From positions 2,604,001-2,668,000 of the forward strand of contig NZ_OY734020.1 of NCBI RefSeq assembly GCF_963455295.1: DNA of 64,000 nucleotides. Reading direction: 5' to 3'. The DNA is from Candidatus Thiodiazotropha sp. CDECU1 (GTDB taxonomy: Bacteria > Pseudomonadota > Gammaproteobacteria > Chromatiales > Chromatiaceae). Positions 56,465 through 64,000 of the stretch are shown here, piece after piece (within the stretch, counting starts at the first letter, position 1; every line of letters starts with the position of its first letter). Below the pieces are notes generated by a model. It was not told the origin of the DNA. It did no database searches and was given only the letters and a program-made list of their open reading frames with translations. The position numbers were made by a program, and so were the translations under genes.

Positions 56465-57625
56465 TTACCCGACCATTGCATCCGTCATCTCATCCCGCTC
56501 TACCCAGCGCCACGCGATGACAACCGCCAGCAGCGCATAGGCTGCAGCGATCCAGAAAGTCGCGGCGGCCCCGATACCACTCCAAAGATAGCCGCTGAGG
56601 AGACTGCCGAATGCCCCTCCGGCACCAAAACTGACACTACTGTAGAGTGCCTGCCCCCTGCCCTGGTGGCGACCGACGAAATAGTGGTGCACCAGATGAA
56701 TGGCTGCCGCATGGAAGGTTCCGAAGGTGGCGGCATGCATCACTTGAGCCAGCAGCACCAAGAACAGATTATCAGGGGCTGAGCCCACCAGAATCCAGCG
56801 TACCACCGCTATCCCAAGGCTGATGATCAACACCCTGCGCGCACCCCATCGATGCAGCAGGCGGTGCATGACCAGAAACAGCCCCACCTCGGCGATCACA
56901 CCCAGGGCCCACAGCTGGCCGATGAAACTGCTGGAATAGCCTACCTCTTCCATATAGATGGAGTAGAAGGCGTAGTAGGTGCTATGGCTGGCCTGCATCA
57001 GAAAACAGACCAACAGGAAGGCGATCACTTCACCCCGTCGCAACACCTGCATGATAGATCCCTGATCATGCTCAGGCATCACCGCTTCTTTCTCCGGCAC
57101 CAGCAGGCTGTTGGCAAAGATACCGAGGAACAGAATCAGCACAAAATAGGGGATCACCACCACCCCCCACTGATCCAGCATGATCCCCAAGGCAACAACC
57201 GTGAGAATAAATCCGATCGAGCCCCACAAGCGGATCAGGCTGTAGCGTTGGATTTGCTCCCTCAGATAACTCATGGTGACTGCCTCGAATTGGGGCAGCG
57301 ATGCATTCCAGAAAAAACTGAACAGCATCATCACCAAGGCGAACGGCCAGAATCCGTCGGCGATGAAGACACCTAGAAAACAGGCGAGAGAGAGCAGTGA
57401 GGCGAGGCGCACGATGGGCATGCGGTGACCGGTATGATCACCGATCCAGCCCCAGATATTGGGGGCGATCAACTTGGTGACCATGATCACCGCCATCAGC
57501 TCACCGATCTCTACCGGGGTGAAATCCCGTGCCTGCAGGTAGAGCCCCCAGAAGGGGATCAAGGCACCGAGGGATGCGAAGTAGAAAAAGTAGAAGCTGG
57601 AAAGACGCCAGTAGGGCATCCGCAT
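56465..57625 (-). CDS. MFS transporter, HcaT/PPP-like family
   Basis: 386 residues with 12 predicted TM helices and no long loop. The start MRMPYWRLSSFYFFYFASLG and the block AVTMSYLREQIQRYSLIRLW with GSIGFI in helix 4-5 resemble the 3-phenylpropionate/nucleoside-permease-like MFS branch; the helix 8-10 region is AIHLVHHYFVGRHQGRGQAL YSS. The substrate is unknown. It sits 14 bp after aroC on the same strand, so it may be part of that transcription unit. Confidence 0.88.
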   Translation of the reverse strand: MRMPYWRLSSFYFFYFASLGALIPFWGLYLQARDFTPVEIGELMAVIMVTKLIAPNIWGWIGDHTGHRMPIVRLASLLSLACFLGVFIADGFWPFALVMMLFSFFWNASLPQFEAVTMSYLREQIQRYSLIRLWGSIGFILTVVALGIMLDQWGVVVIPYFVLILFLGIFANSLLVPEKEAVMPEHDQGSIMQVLRRGEVIAFLLVCFLMQASHSTYYAFYSIYMEEVGYSSSFIGQLWALGVIAEVGLFLVMHRLLHRWGARRVLIISLGIAVVRWILVGSAPDNLFLVLLAQVMHAATFGTFHAAAIHLVHHYFVGRHQGRGQALYSSVSFGAGGAFGSLLSGYLWSGIGAAATFWIAAAYALLAVVIAWRWVERDEMTDAMVG

Positions 57626-57639
57626 TTTGTTAATAGGCC

Positions 57640-58737
57640 TTAGTTGTCCGATCCAATATCCCTTAGACCTGAATTGACATCCATATTCTGTCCTCGTTGG
57701 CGCAGCAGGTGATCCATGACCACGATTGCCATCATCGCCTCCGCGATGGGTGTGGCGCGAATCCCGACACAGGGATCGTGACGCCCGGTGGTGACAACTT
57801 CCACGGGATCACCCTCACGATTGACCGTCTTACCCGGCAGACGCAGACTCGATGTCGGTTTAAGGGCAATCGAAGCCAGCAGATCCTGGCCTGAGGAGAT
57901 TCCTCCCAACACCCCACCGGCATGGTTGGTGAGGAAACCGTCAGGGGTCATCTCATCCCGATGTTCCGTGCCCTTCTGCTCAATACACCGGAAGCCGGCA
58001 CCCAGCTCGACGCCTTTTACCGCATTTATGCTCATCAGGGCATGGGCAAGATCGGCATCCAGGCGATCGAAGATGGGTTCCCCCAATCCGGCGGGCATGC
58101 CACTGGCCACCACATTGATGCGGGCACCGATGGAGTTTCCCTCCTTGCGCAGGGCGTCCATGTAGGCCTCCATCTCCGCTACTTTATCCACATCGGGTGA
58201 GAAGAACGGATTCTTCTCCACCTGATCCCAATCGAGTTTTTCCGCCTTGATCGGTCCCAGTTGCGCCAGGTAGCCACGGATCTGAATGCTGTAGCGCTCG
58301 CTGAGATACTTCTTTGCAATCCCACCCGCGGCGACCCGCATCGCGGTCTCACGGGCGGAGGAGCGCCCGCCGCCTCGGTAATCCCGAATTCCGTATTTCT
58401 GATTGTAGGTATAGTCCGCATGTCCCGGCCGGAAGCGGTCCATGATCTCAGAGTAGTCCTTGGAACGCTGATCGGTGTTGCGAATGAGCATACCGATGGG
58501 TGTGCCGGTGGTTTTGCCCTCGAAAACACCGGAGAGAATCTCCACCTCGTCCGCCTCCCGCCGCTGGGTGGTATGGCGCGAGGTACCGGGTTTACGCCGA
58601 TCCAGATCGTGCTGCAGATCGCTGGCTGAGAGTGCCAGACCCGGGGGACAACCATCCACGATACAACCAATGGCCGGACCGTGTGACTCGCCAAAGGATG
58701 TCACGCTGAACAGCTTGCCGATGGTATTGCCTGACAT
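57640..58737 (-). CDS. aroC: Chorismate synthase
   Basis: 365 residues. The signatures [40 protein letters not shown] and [11 protein letters not shown]-like [20 protein letters not shown] are all present, with [20 protein letters not shown] near the end. FMN-dependent last step of the shikimate pathway. It starts 3 bp after the stop of tolC. Confidence 0.98.
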   Translation of the reverse strand: MSGNTIGKLFSVTSFGESHGPAIGCIVDGCPPGLALSASDLQHDLDRRKPGTSRHTTQRREADEVEILSGVFEGKTTGTPIGMLIRNTDQRSKDYSEIMDRFRPGHADYTYNQKYGIRDYRGGGRSSARETAMRVAAGGIAKKYLSERYSIQIRGYLAQLGPIKAEKLDWDQVEKNPFFSPDVDKVAEMEAYMDALRKEGNSIGARINVVASGMPAGLGEPIFDRLDADLAHALMSINAVKGVELGAGFRCIEQKGTEHRDEMTPDGFLTNHAGGVLGGISSGQDLLASIALKPTSSLRLPGKTVNREGDPVEVVTTGRHDPCVGIRATPIAEAMMAIVVMDHLLRQRGQNMDVNSGLRDIGSDN

Positions 58738-58740
58738 GGT

Positions 58741-60054
58741 CTAACGTTCCAACCAGCCGTTGACCCTTTCCAGGTCCGATTCGCTCAGGGTGCCGGCAGC
58801 GGATTTCAGGTTGAGTCCGTTGATGATGTAGTCATAACGGGAGTTGAGATAGTCCCGTTGCGAAGAGAACAGATTACGCTGCACATTGAGTACATCGACG
58901 ATGGTGCGGGTGCCCACCTCATACCCTGCCTGGGTCGATTCCAAGGCGCTTTGGGCGGACACGGTCGCCGCTTTCAGGGCCTCGACCTGGCTGATGGTGG
59001 AGAGTACGCCCCGGTAGGCATCCCTCACCTGCCGGTTCACCCCACGGCGGGTTTGATCCAGACCCTGCTGACTGGCACGGAAGTTGGCTTGCGCCTGGCG
59101 GGTTTGGGCGCTCACCGCGCCGCCGGTATAGATGGGCACCTCCAGGGAGAGCCCGATGGTTCCCGTATCGGCTTCGGTGGCGGTATCGGAATCACTGCGA
59201 TTCATGGTGTAACCACCCACCAGGTCCAGGGTGGGATAGTGGCCGGACCGACTCACATCGATCTCCTGCTTGAGACTCTCGAGGCCAGCGCGGGCGGCAA
59301 TGATACTGTAGTTCTGCTGCTGGGCGGTGTCCGACCACTCCTGCAGGATATTGGGTACCGGTGGATTGAGTGCCAATTCCTCCCCCAGCTTTGCTAAGTC
59401 TTGTGTAGGCTGCGGGCCAATGATCTCAAACAATGCCTCCCAGGCGTTGTCGAGACTGTTCTCGGCTGCAATCTCCGATGCCCTGGCCGCATCGAAAGCC
59501 GCCTGGGCTTCATGTACATCGGTGATGGCGATCAGGCCCACATCGAAACGCTGCTGGGCCTGCTCAAGCTGTCGCCCGGTGGCTTCGCGCTCCGCCTTTG
59601 CAACCCGCAGGTCATCCTCAGCGGAGAGAATATTGAAATAGGTGGTGGTGCTGCGCACCATCAGATCGATCTCCGCCGCTGCATACTCGGCCTCGGCCTG
59701 AGCGATGGTACTGTCCGCCTGCTCCAGTTGCAGCAGCCGGTCCCGGCGATAGATCGGCTGGGTCAGATTCAATCCCAGGGCCCGGTCATGATTGGTACTT
59801 TGATCATCGAAGGGAACCCCCTGTAGGGTCTTGAGATCCCGGCGCACCACATCATAGGTGGCACCCAAGCCTACTGTCGGCAACAGTTGGGAGCGGGCCA
59901 GACTCTTTGATTCACGGGCCGCGCTCAACTGCTCCTTGGCTGCCTGCAACTGAGGATCGTTTTGCAGCGCCAGTTGATAGATCGTCATCAGATCCTCTGC
60001 CTGAACTGGCAAAGCGAGGATAAGTGTCAGCAGAATCAGGATCAATCGCTTCAT
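58741..60054 (-). CDS. tolC: TolC-family outer-membrane efflux protein
   Basis: 437 residues from the ATG at 60054 (MKRLILILLTLILALPVQAE, a Sec signal). Two OEP repeats: DLMTIYQLALQNDPQLQAAK to the first helical hairpin, and the second beginning near YSIIAARAGLESLKQEIDVS, ending TRTIVDVLNVQRNLFSSQRD YLNSRYDYIINGLNLKSAAG. Long coiled-coil helices build the trimeric periplasmic tunnel used by efflux pumps and type I secretion. Ordinary in length. Confidence 0.97.
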   Translation of the reverse strand: MKRLILILLTLILALPVQAEDLMTIYQLALQNDPQLQAAKEQLSAARESKSLARSQLLPTVGLGATYDVVRRDLKTLQGVPFDDQSTNHDRALGLNLTQPIYRRDRLLQLEQADSTIAQAEAEYAAAEIDLMVRSTTTYFNILSAEDDLRVAKAEREATGRQLEQAQQRFDVGLIAITDVHEAQAAFDAARASEIAAENSLDNAWEALFEIIGPQPTQDLAKLGEELALNPPVPNILQEWSDTAQQQNYSIIAARAGLESLKQEIDVSRSGHYPTLDLVGGYTMNRSDSDTATEADTGTIGLSLEVPIYTGGAVSAQTRQAQANFRASQQGLDQTRRGVNRQVRDAYRGVLSTISQVEALKAATVSAQSALESTQAGYEVGTRTIVDVLNVQRNLFSSQRDYLNSRYDYIINGLNLKSAAGTLSESDLERVNGWLER

Positions 60055-60167
60055 CGATTTCATTGTTATTCCATCGCCAAACGGCGGCCAAACTCAACAA
60101 AAAATACCGGGTGACTTTAACACAGATCCACGCCCTGGCCTGTAACAAAAATCAACCAGCCCCACCC

Positions 60168-61010
60168 CTATTCAGTCTTGGGCATGGGAGGCACCAGGAA
60201 CTGGGGATCGATGCGGGCCTTGCGCAGATTCATACGCCAATCGAGATGGGCGCCGGTTACCCGTCCGGTGGCACCGATCTCGGCGATCGGATCACCCTGC
60301 CTTACCCGATCACCCTCCTTGACCAGTATCTTGTGCAGATGCAGAAAGGAGGACGAAAGCTGATGACCATGATCGATGATCAAGGTTCCACCCGAATAGA
60401 ACATATCAGGATAGGCCAGGGTTACCAGGCCATCAGCCGGCGCTACCACCAGGGTACCCACCGGTGCGGCGATATCGACCCCGAAATGGGGGCGTTTTGG
60501 GACGTCATTGAGGATCCGCTGACTGCCGTAAACTCCCGAGATAATCCCCTTTGCCGGCCAGATAAATCCGTTCATGAAGTCGTTGCGGTCATCATTCCGC
60601 TTCCGCGCCTGCTTCACCAACGCGGTCTCCTTTTTGATCCTTGCCCAGTCACGTTTTGGGGGGGTGACTTTGCTCGGGGGCAGGCCGTCGATCTTCTGGA
60701 TCTGGTACTCCCTTTTAGCGATTTTTATCTGCTGTTTTTCGATCGATTTACCCGCTCTGCTTACCTCCAGCGTATGCTGCAAGCCGTCATCCCGGCCGAA
60801 ACCAAGCAGAAACACACCCTCTCGCGAAACCCGTATCGACTCATCATTGAATCTGACCTGATTCCCCGGTTCTGTTTTACCAACCAGCATCCCCCCCTGA
60901 ATCATTTTTCCTTCCAGGGTCAGTGAAGCGGCCGTAAACGGCATCAGGCAAAACAGCAGCAGGAAAAAGGCATACCTCACTCTTACTGAGTCGAAAAGTA
61001 GGAAATTCAT
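60168..61010 (-). CDS. M23-family (LytM) peptidase
   Basis: Start at the ATG at 61010, giving a signal peptide (MNFLLFDSVRVRYAFFLLLF) and 280 residues. The N-terminal domain (TLEGKMIQGGMLVGKTEPGN) is strand-rich; the LytM domain starts about residue 155 (FIWPAKGIISGVYGSQRILN, PHFGVDIAAPVGTLVVAPAD, LIIDHGHQLSSSFLHLHKIL). Zinc ligands expected: His and Asp of HFGVD and the His of HLDWRMN. The second motif is HLDW instead of HLHF, as in one common subgroup. Probably cell-wall cross-link hydrolysis. Confidence 0.92.
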   Translation of the reverse strand: MNFLLFDSVRVRYAFFLLLFCLMPFTAASLTLEGKMIQGGMLVGKTEPGNQVRFNDESIRVSREGVFLLGFGRDDGLQHTLEVSRAGKSIEKQQIKIAKREYQIQKIDGLPPSKVTPPKRDWARIKKETALVKQARKRNDDRNDFMNGFIWPAKGIISGVYGSQRILNDVPKRPHFGVDIAAPVGTLVVAPADGLVTLAYPDMFYSGGTLIIDHGHQLSSSFLHLHKILVKEGDRVRQGDPIAEIGATGRVTGAHLDWRMNLRKARIDPQFLVPPMPKTE

Positions 61011-61113
61011 AGCAACCTTGCACCAGGGTCTGTTTACACTAAACAAATGATCTACAACATGCAGCAAACTAACACAGTTGAGTTTGACCAGCCAAGCGGA
61101 TCGATTATCAGGA

Positions 61114-61142
61114 TTGACAGAAAAAGAAACTGGTTGTAGAGT
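61114..61142 (+). promoter_or_regulatory. Sigma-70 promoter of the tRNA-Leu gene
   Basis: TTGACA at 61114-61119, a 17-bp spacer, and TAGAGT at 61137-61142, followed by a GC-rich discriminator. It ends 39 nt before the mature tRNA. A consensus -35 with a GC-rich discriminator is typical of growth-rate-controlled stable RNA promoters. Confidence 0.75.
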
Positions 61143-61181
61143 TCGCGGTCTCTACGCCGGACGCCGGCAGACCACATCTTA

Positions 61182-61268
61182 GCCGAGGTGGTGAAATTGG
61201 TAGACACGCTAGCTTCAGGTGCTAGTGGGGGCAACCCCGTGGAGGTTCAAGTCCTCTCCTCGGCACCA
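61182..61268 (+). tRNA. leuT: tRNA-Leu (anticodon CAG)
   Basis: 87 nt, acceptor arms GCCGAGG / CCTCGGC closing with ACCA encoded (CCA at 61266-61268). The anticodon arm is CTAGC-TTCAGGT-GCTAG, giving CAG (Leu). The long variable arm (GTGGGGGCAACCCCGT) marks a class II tRNA, and the T arm is GAGGTTCAAGTCCTC. The 3' half is the attachment site for the element to the right. Confidence 0.95.
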
Positions 61269-62784
61269 TTTGAATATTCCTGTTGAAGACCCCCTCTAAT
61301 GTCTTGAACGGCAAGGACAATTCGGGGGTTCGATACATCCCTTTTCGATCCCATATCAGACGCTCGGAAAACACCAGTCTGAGCACCGCGCGCTTGTCTT
61401 CAAACCGGCCAGCCTTCCATATTTTCAAGGGGTTAGACAGCAGGTGCATGGCGGTTCGATACATCTCGTCGAAGGTGCGCGGCGTTTGACCGCACCGGGT
61501 CAGTTTTTCCTCTAGAAGCACACGCTTTTTCTCCAGAGCTGCAATGCGTTTTTCAAAGGCACTGACCACACTGGCACTCTGCGCATCCACGATACGATCA
61601 AGAAGCTGGTCGATGTTCCGCCCTGCTCCGGCAATCTCCTTTTCCAGATGCACCTGCCGAAGCTCCTGAGAGCGTGTGCGATGGTCCCACAAACGCCGGA
61701 ACATCTTCTCCGCTATGGTCATCAACGGTTTTTCCGGGGTGACCCGCGCCAACAGTGATTCGAATTCACTTTCCAGATAATTACGCCGGATGGATTTTCC
61801 CTTGTAACCGCACTTCCTGTTCTGACAGACATAATAGGGATAGTGCTTTCCCGTATGGCTTTTCGACCAGGCGGCTGTGAGCGCGTTTCCGCACTCACAG
61901 GCCACCGCACCCCGCAAGGGAAAATCAAGATTGAGGTCTTTGCGTGCCTGGGCGTTCGTGCGCCCGGCCAGACGGTCCTGTATCCGGCAAAAGGTTTCGT
62001 AAGTAATCAATCCTTCATGTTTGCCTTTGCGCATTGAGATGCCCCAGGGCTCATAAATGATCATGCCTGCATACAGCGGGTTGGTCAGGATCGCCCTGGC
62101 CCTGGTATTGCCGATCCTGCCGCTCGCCTGTTTGGGAAACTCCGGGGTGGCTTCGAGAAAATAGCGAACCTCACGCGCCGTTTGAAACCGCCCCGTTGCA
62201 AACCCTTCCAGAACCTCCACAAGAACGGACGCCGCAGGCTCGTCCCTGACCAGGATTTTGCCGTGCTCTTTCGACCTGGTGTATTTGTAGCCAACCGGCG
62301 CGATAAAGGCGTGATACCCTGCCTCAAGCCGCGCTTTGGTTTTCTGGCGGGTCTGGCGGCCAATCTGCTTGCGTTCCAACTGGCCCTGCGCCGCGAACAA
62401 CGTCTCCATGAACTCGCCTTCCGGCGTATCGTCAAAACGGTAGTTGAGGCATTCCAGCCGCGCCCCGAAATTTTTCATCGCGTGGCGCAATTGCCAGTGA
62501 AACATGGTGTCGCGGGCCAGCCGTTTGAGGTCGTCAAAAACCACGACATAGGGCGTGCGCCTGTTTTTCTCCAGGTAGTTCAGCAGCGCCATCATGCCGG
62601 GACGCTTGGCGAAATCTCCCCCGCCCGATACATCGTCCTGAAAAACTTTTTCAACCACGTACTGATGCTCTGCAGCATACTGACGGCACCGAAACTCCTG
62701 GCTCTCAAGGCCTGACCCTTCAACCTTTTGCTTGGTGTCCGAGACTCTACAATAAATGAGGCATTTTTCAGGCGTTTCACTCAT
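61222..62784 (-). CDS. Large serine recombinase/integrase
   Basis: 520 residues from the ATG at 62784. The resolvase catalytic domain (KCLIYCRVSDTKQKVEGSGL, nucleophile Ser15; FDDLKRLARDTMFHWQLRHA; EGEFMETLFAAQGQLERKQI), the recombinase domain (about 170-280, GNTRARAILTNPLYAGMII), a zinc ribbon (VACECGNALTAAW and CQNRKCGYKGK) and a coiled coil (near 390-450) are all present. The final residues VPRRGLEPPRGCPH are translated from the antisense of the tRNA-Leu 3' half, which is how a frame looks after integration at a tRNA: the attachment site is inside the gene's end. It probably mediates integration and excision of the element to its right. Confidence 0.93.
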   Translation of the reverse strand: MSETPEKCLIYCRVSDTKQKVEGSGLESQEFRCRQYAAEHQYVVEKVFQDDVSGGGDFAKRPGMMALLNYLEKNRRTPYVVVFDDLKRLARDTMFHWQLRHAMKNFGARLECLNYRFDDTPEGEFMETLFAAQGQLERKQIGRQTRQKTKARLEAGYHAFIAPVGYKYTRSKEHGKILVRDEPAASVLVEVLEGFATGRFQTAREVRYFLEATPEFPKQASGRIGNTRARAILTNPLYAGMIIYEPWGISMRKGKHEGLITYETFCRIQDRLAGRTNAQARKDLNLDFPLRGAVACECGNALTAAWSKSHTGKHYPYYVCQNRKCGYKGKSIRRNYLESEFESLLARVTPEKPLMTIAEKMFRRLWDHRTRSQELRQVHLEKEIAGAGRNIDQLLDRIVDAQSASVVSAFEKRIAALEKKRVLLEEKLTRCGQTPRTFDEMYRTAMHLLSNPLKIWKAGRFEDKRAVLRLVFSERLIWDRKGMYRTPELSLPFKTLEGVFNRNIQMVPRRGLEPPRGCPH

Positions 62785-63103
62785 CACTCTTCCTTTCCCT
62801 TTCATTGACATCGCTCATTTCGACATCCTTTGTCTCTACCAGTTTTACCGAATCCCGTGAAGCCTTTTCATCTTCCGGCGCAACAAACAACTGCACGGAA
62901 TCCAGGCCAAAGCCAATCTCGACAAAGGTGTAAAGGATATTCCAGAGCGCTTCCAGAAGTTCGTTTTCCTGCTCCCGGCTCAATCCGAACTCTTCGAGAT
63001 GCTCCCGGTATTGCTCCGGGTCGAGCGTAAGGGGAGGCAGCGCGCCATCCTCTACCGGGAGGGTCCTGTTCGTTTTATCTGAATCGGGGGATCGGTCTTT
63101 CAT
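62777..63103 (-). CDS. Small acidic protein of the integrated element
   Basis: 108 residues from the ATG at 63103, which overlaps the stop of the gene upstream by 4 nt (ATGA). Charged and acidic: a disordered start, a helix-rich middle (DPEQYREHLEEFGLSREQEN, LLEALWNILYTFVEIGFGLD) and a charged tail ending in NERERKSDE. The end overlaps the recombinase start by 8 nt, so the three genes are coupled. No family recognised; small acidic partners next to integrases in mobile elements may be recombination directionality factors, but this is only a guess. Confidence 0.65.
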   Translation of the reverse strand: MKDRSPDSDKTNRTLPVEDGALPPLTLDPEQYREHLEEFGLSREQENELLEALWNILYTFVEIGFGLDSVQLFVAPEDEKASRDSVKLVETKDVEMSDVNERERKSDE

Positions 63104-63540
63104 GGCCCTGTCTCCGTTTGTTTTGTTGCCTTGTTTTCTCGCCTGTCGCCGGAGCCCTGCCGCTCCCGCCCCTTGTGCGTGCCACAATCATGTTTGTGCG
63201 CCTGATATTCATGCTCGACGCCGTTGACGACCCGGTTGCGCTCAAAGGCAAAGGAAAACGCGGGATTCCCCTGGCAGACACGCAGCCAGGCGTCATAGCT
63301 TGCCGCTAGTTCGCCAAAGGCGCTGGCCCGGTGTTCCACCAGCCAATGCGCCAGGCTTTGCGCACTTGCCATGACCGGGGAGATCGGCGTGCCAGGCGTG
63401 GTCGTTTCGTACATCTGGTAGTGCGTGGCCACTCCGGGTTTCCAGTCCGGCATCTGCCCGCCAAAGAGTGGCTGGAATTTCCCATCTTCACCGACAGGAT
63501 GCTGCCAGTCGGCGGCTACGCGTCTTACTTCCCGTCCCAT
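63100..63540 (-). CDS. Hypothetical protein of the integrated element
   Basis: 146 residues with a good GGAG ribosome-binding site before the ATG at 63540. Contains PLFGGQMPDWKPGVATHYQM, WLVEHRASAFGELAASYDAW and a basic tail with HKHDCGTHKGRERQ. Trp-rich and soluble, without a recognisable fold. It is the first of three overlapping genes leading to the serine recombinase. Its layout resembles proteins found near integrases in prophages and integrative elements, but a function cannot be assigned. Confidence 0.65.
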   Translation of the reverse strand: MGREVRRVAADWQHPVGEDGKFQPLFGGQMPDWKPGVATHYQMYETTTPGTPISPVMASAQSLAHWLVEHRASAFGELAASYDAWLRVCQGNPAFSFAFERNRVVNGVEHEYQAHKHDCGTHKGRERQGSGDRRENKATKQTETGP

Positions 63541-63757
63541 ACGTATTGCTCCTTTTGGTTGTTGCCCCGTTCAACTGCTCTGTGCCTAGAGCTTGTTGTG
63601 TCCTGGTCTGTGGTGGGTTGTGTGTTCATAACGCTCCTTCTAACTCTCTGTTTCGTGTTTTTTCTCTTCTATAAAGTGAACAAAAGGAGAACATGTAACA
63701 TAACGTCGCATCATCACCTAGAAAAACAAAGACAATGCATGCTCCCGAATTCACAGG
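63541..63757. other. AT-rich promoter-like gap in the integrated element
   Basis: No gene of more than about 25 codons. The stretch is AT-rich, unlike the genes on both sides, and should contain the promoter for the leftward recombinase operon, though I cannot point to a confident -35/-10 pair. Confidence 0.4.
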
Positions 63758-64000
63758 TCAGTCTGCACATTGCCGCAGGACATGATTGCGATTGGCTTGG
63801 TACACGGCCCTCGCAAATCCGGGCGGTGTTTCGCTTCTCAGGTCAGCCCGTTTTGGTGACGGAGGCATTGTCCAGATTTTTGCTTCGACACCTTCCGGCT
63901 TTTGGGTAAGGAGCGGTTGAGGCATCCGAAACCCGTTGCCTGTCCAAAGGCAGGTCTTCTTTGTCCACAGGTCGCCGAAGTGCCAGGGCTGGAAAATATG
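63758..64000 (-). CDS. C-terminal part of a phage-type DNA methyltransferase-like protein
   Basis: The frame is open to the window's edge; 80 residues precede the TGA at 63758-63760. It reads HIFQPWHFGDLWTKKTCLWT, then MPQPLLTQ, IWTMPPSPKRADLRSETPPG and FARAVYQANRNHVL. The order FQPW-FGD-KKTCLW followed by a RSxTPxGFARA end is what I know from the C-termini of small phage/element-encoded DNA cytosine methyltransferase-like proteins. The catalytic part is outside the window, so the activity is inferred. It belongs to the integrated element. Confidence 0.6.
   Translation of the reverse strand, partial: HIFQPWHFGDLWTKKTCLWTGNGFRMPQPLLTQKPEGVEAKIWTMPPSPKRADLRSETPPGFARAVYQANRNHVLRQCAD

Noticed and set aside
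63331-63909. 192-codon open frame on the plus strand in the integrated element
   Set aside because: It runs antisense to the 146-aa gene and the methyltransferase tail, and crosses the AT-rich gap without a ribosome-binding site or motif.

Overview
The window looks like a chromosome segment of a gammaproteobacterium. The gene order leuC-leuD-leuB-asd-fimV-truA-trpF-trpB-trpA-accD-folC-dedD, together with an unattached MotA/MotB pair, NudB next to AspS and a gammaproteobacterial FtsK/LolA/RarA cluster, suggests the Chromatiales or a related sulfur-oxidizer/symbiont lineage. That placement is inference from gene content; there is no rRNA in the window to settle it.

Layout. (1) 1-4117 is a worn, mobile region: the end of an ankyrin-repeat gene, a small membrane protein, two decayed gene remnants (one a thioredoxin-like protein with an in-frame amber codon), a lipoprotein, an IS200/REP-type (HUH, Y1) transposase and a roughly 200-bp imperfect tandem duplication. 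(2) 4118-23576 reads entirely on the minus strand and is a Tad/Flp pilus locus: Flp prepilin, TadG-like protein, pseudopilin-like proteins, CpaB, secretin, an FHA-TadA fusion ATPase, TadB, TadC, lipoproteins, a DUF192 protein and a TadD-like TPR lipoprotein. Its last two genes are a giant protein that joins a TadE-type pseudopilin N-terminus to a complete RHS/YD-repeat shell with a C-terminal WHH-type HNH nuclease, and a small overlapping gene that is probably its immunity protein. This is the outstanding feature of the window: it reads as a polymorphic toxin built as a component of a Tad pilus. (3) 23892-43574 carries housekeeping genes: rarA, lolA, ftsK, ald, trxB, a lipocalin, yjbQ, nudB, aspS, DUF502, an FmdB-type zinc ribbon, PilZ, motAB-like genes, an SDR, a DUF971-MoaD-like fusion, a lone gspC, dedD, folC and accD. 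Between 30.4 and 31.9 kb there is a family of stem-loops with a GGGATG-type core, including one 106-nt branched structure. (4) 43649-61010 carries trpABF, truA, fimV, asd, leuBDC with a divergent LysR regulator, ndk, an MFS transporter, aroC, tolC and an M23 peptidase. (5) A tRNA-Leu(CAG) at 61182-61268 marks the start of an integrated element that runs off the window: a serine recombinase whose reading frame ends inside the tRNA, two small hypothetical genes and the tail of a probable phage-type DNA methyltransferase.

How the parts may work together. In the Tad locus, the secretin, the ATPase and TadB/TadC would build the Flp fibre. The TadE-RHS protein carries a plausible prepilin-peptidase site and is the last structural gene before its putative immunity gene, so a pilus-displayed or pilus-exported nuclease toxin is the simplest reading. 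No TadZ/CpaE and no prepilin peptidase are encoded here, so they must lie elsewhere or be replaced. All base-composition remarks are by eye.
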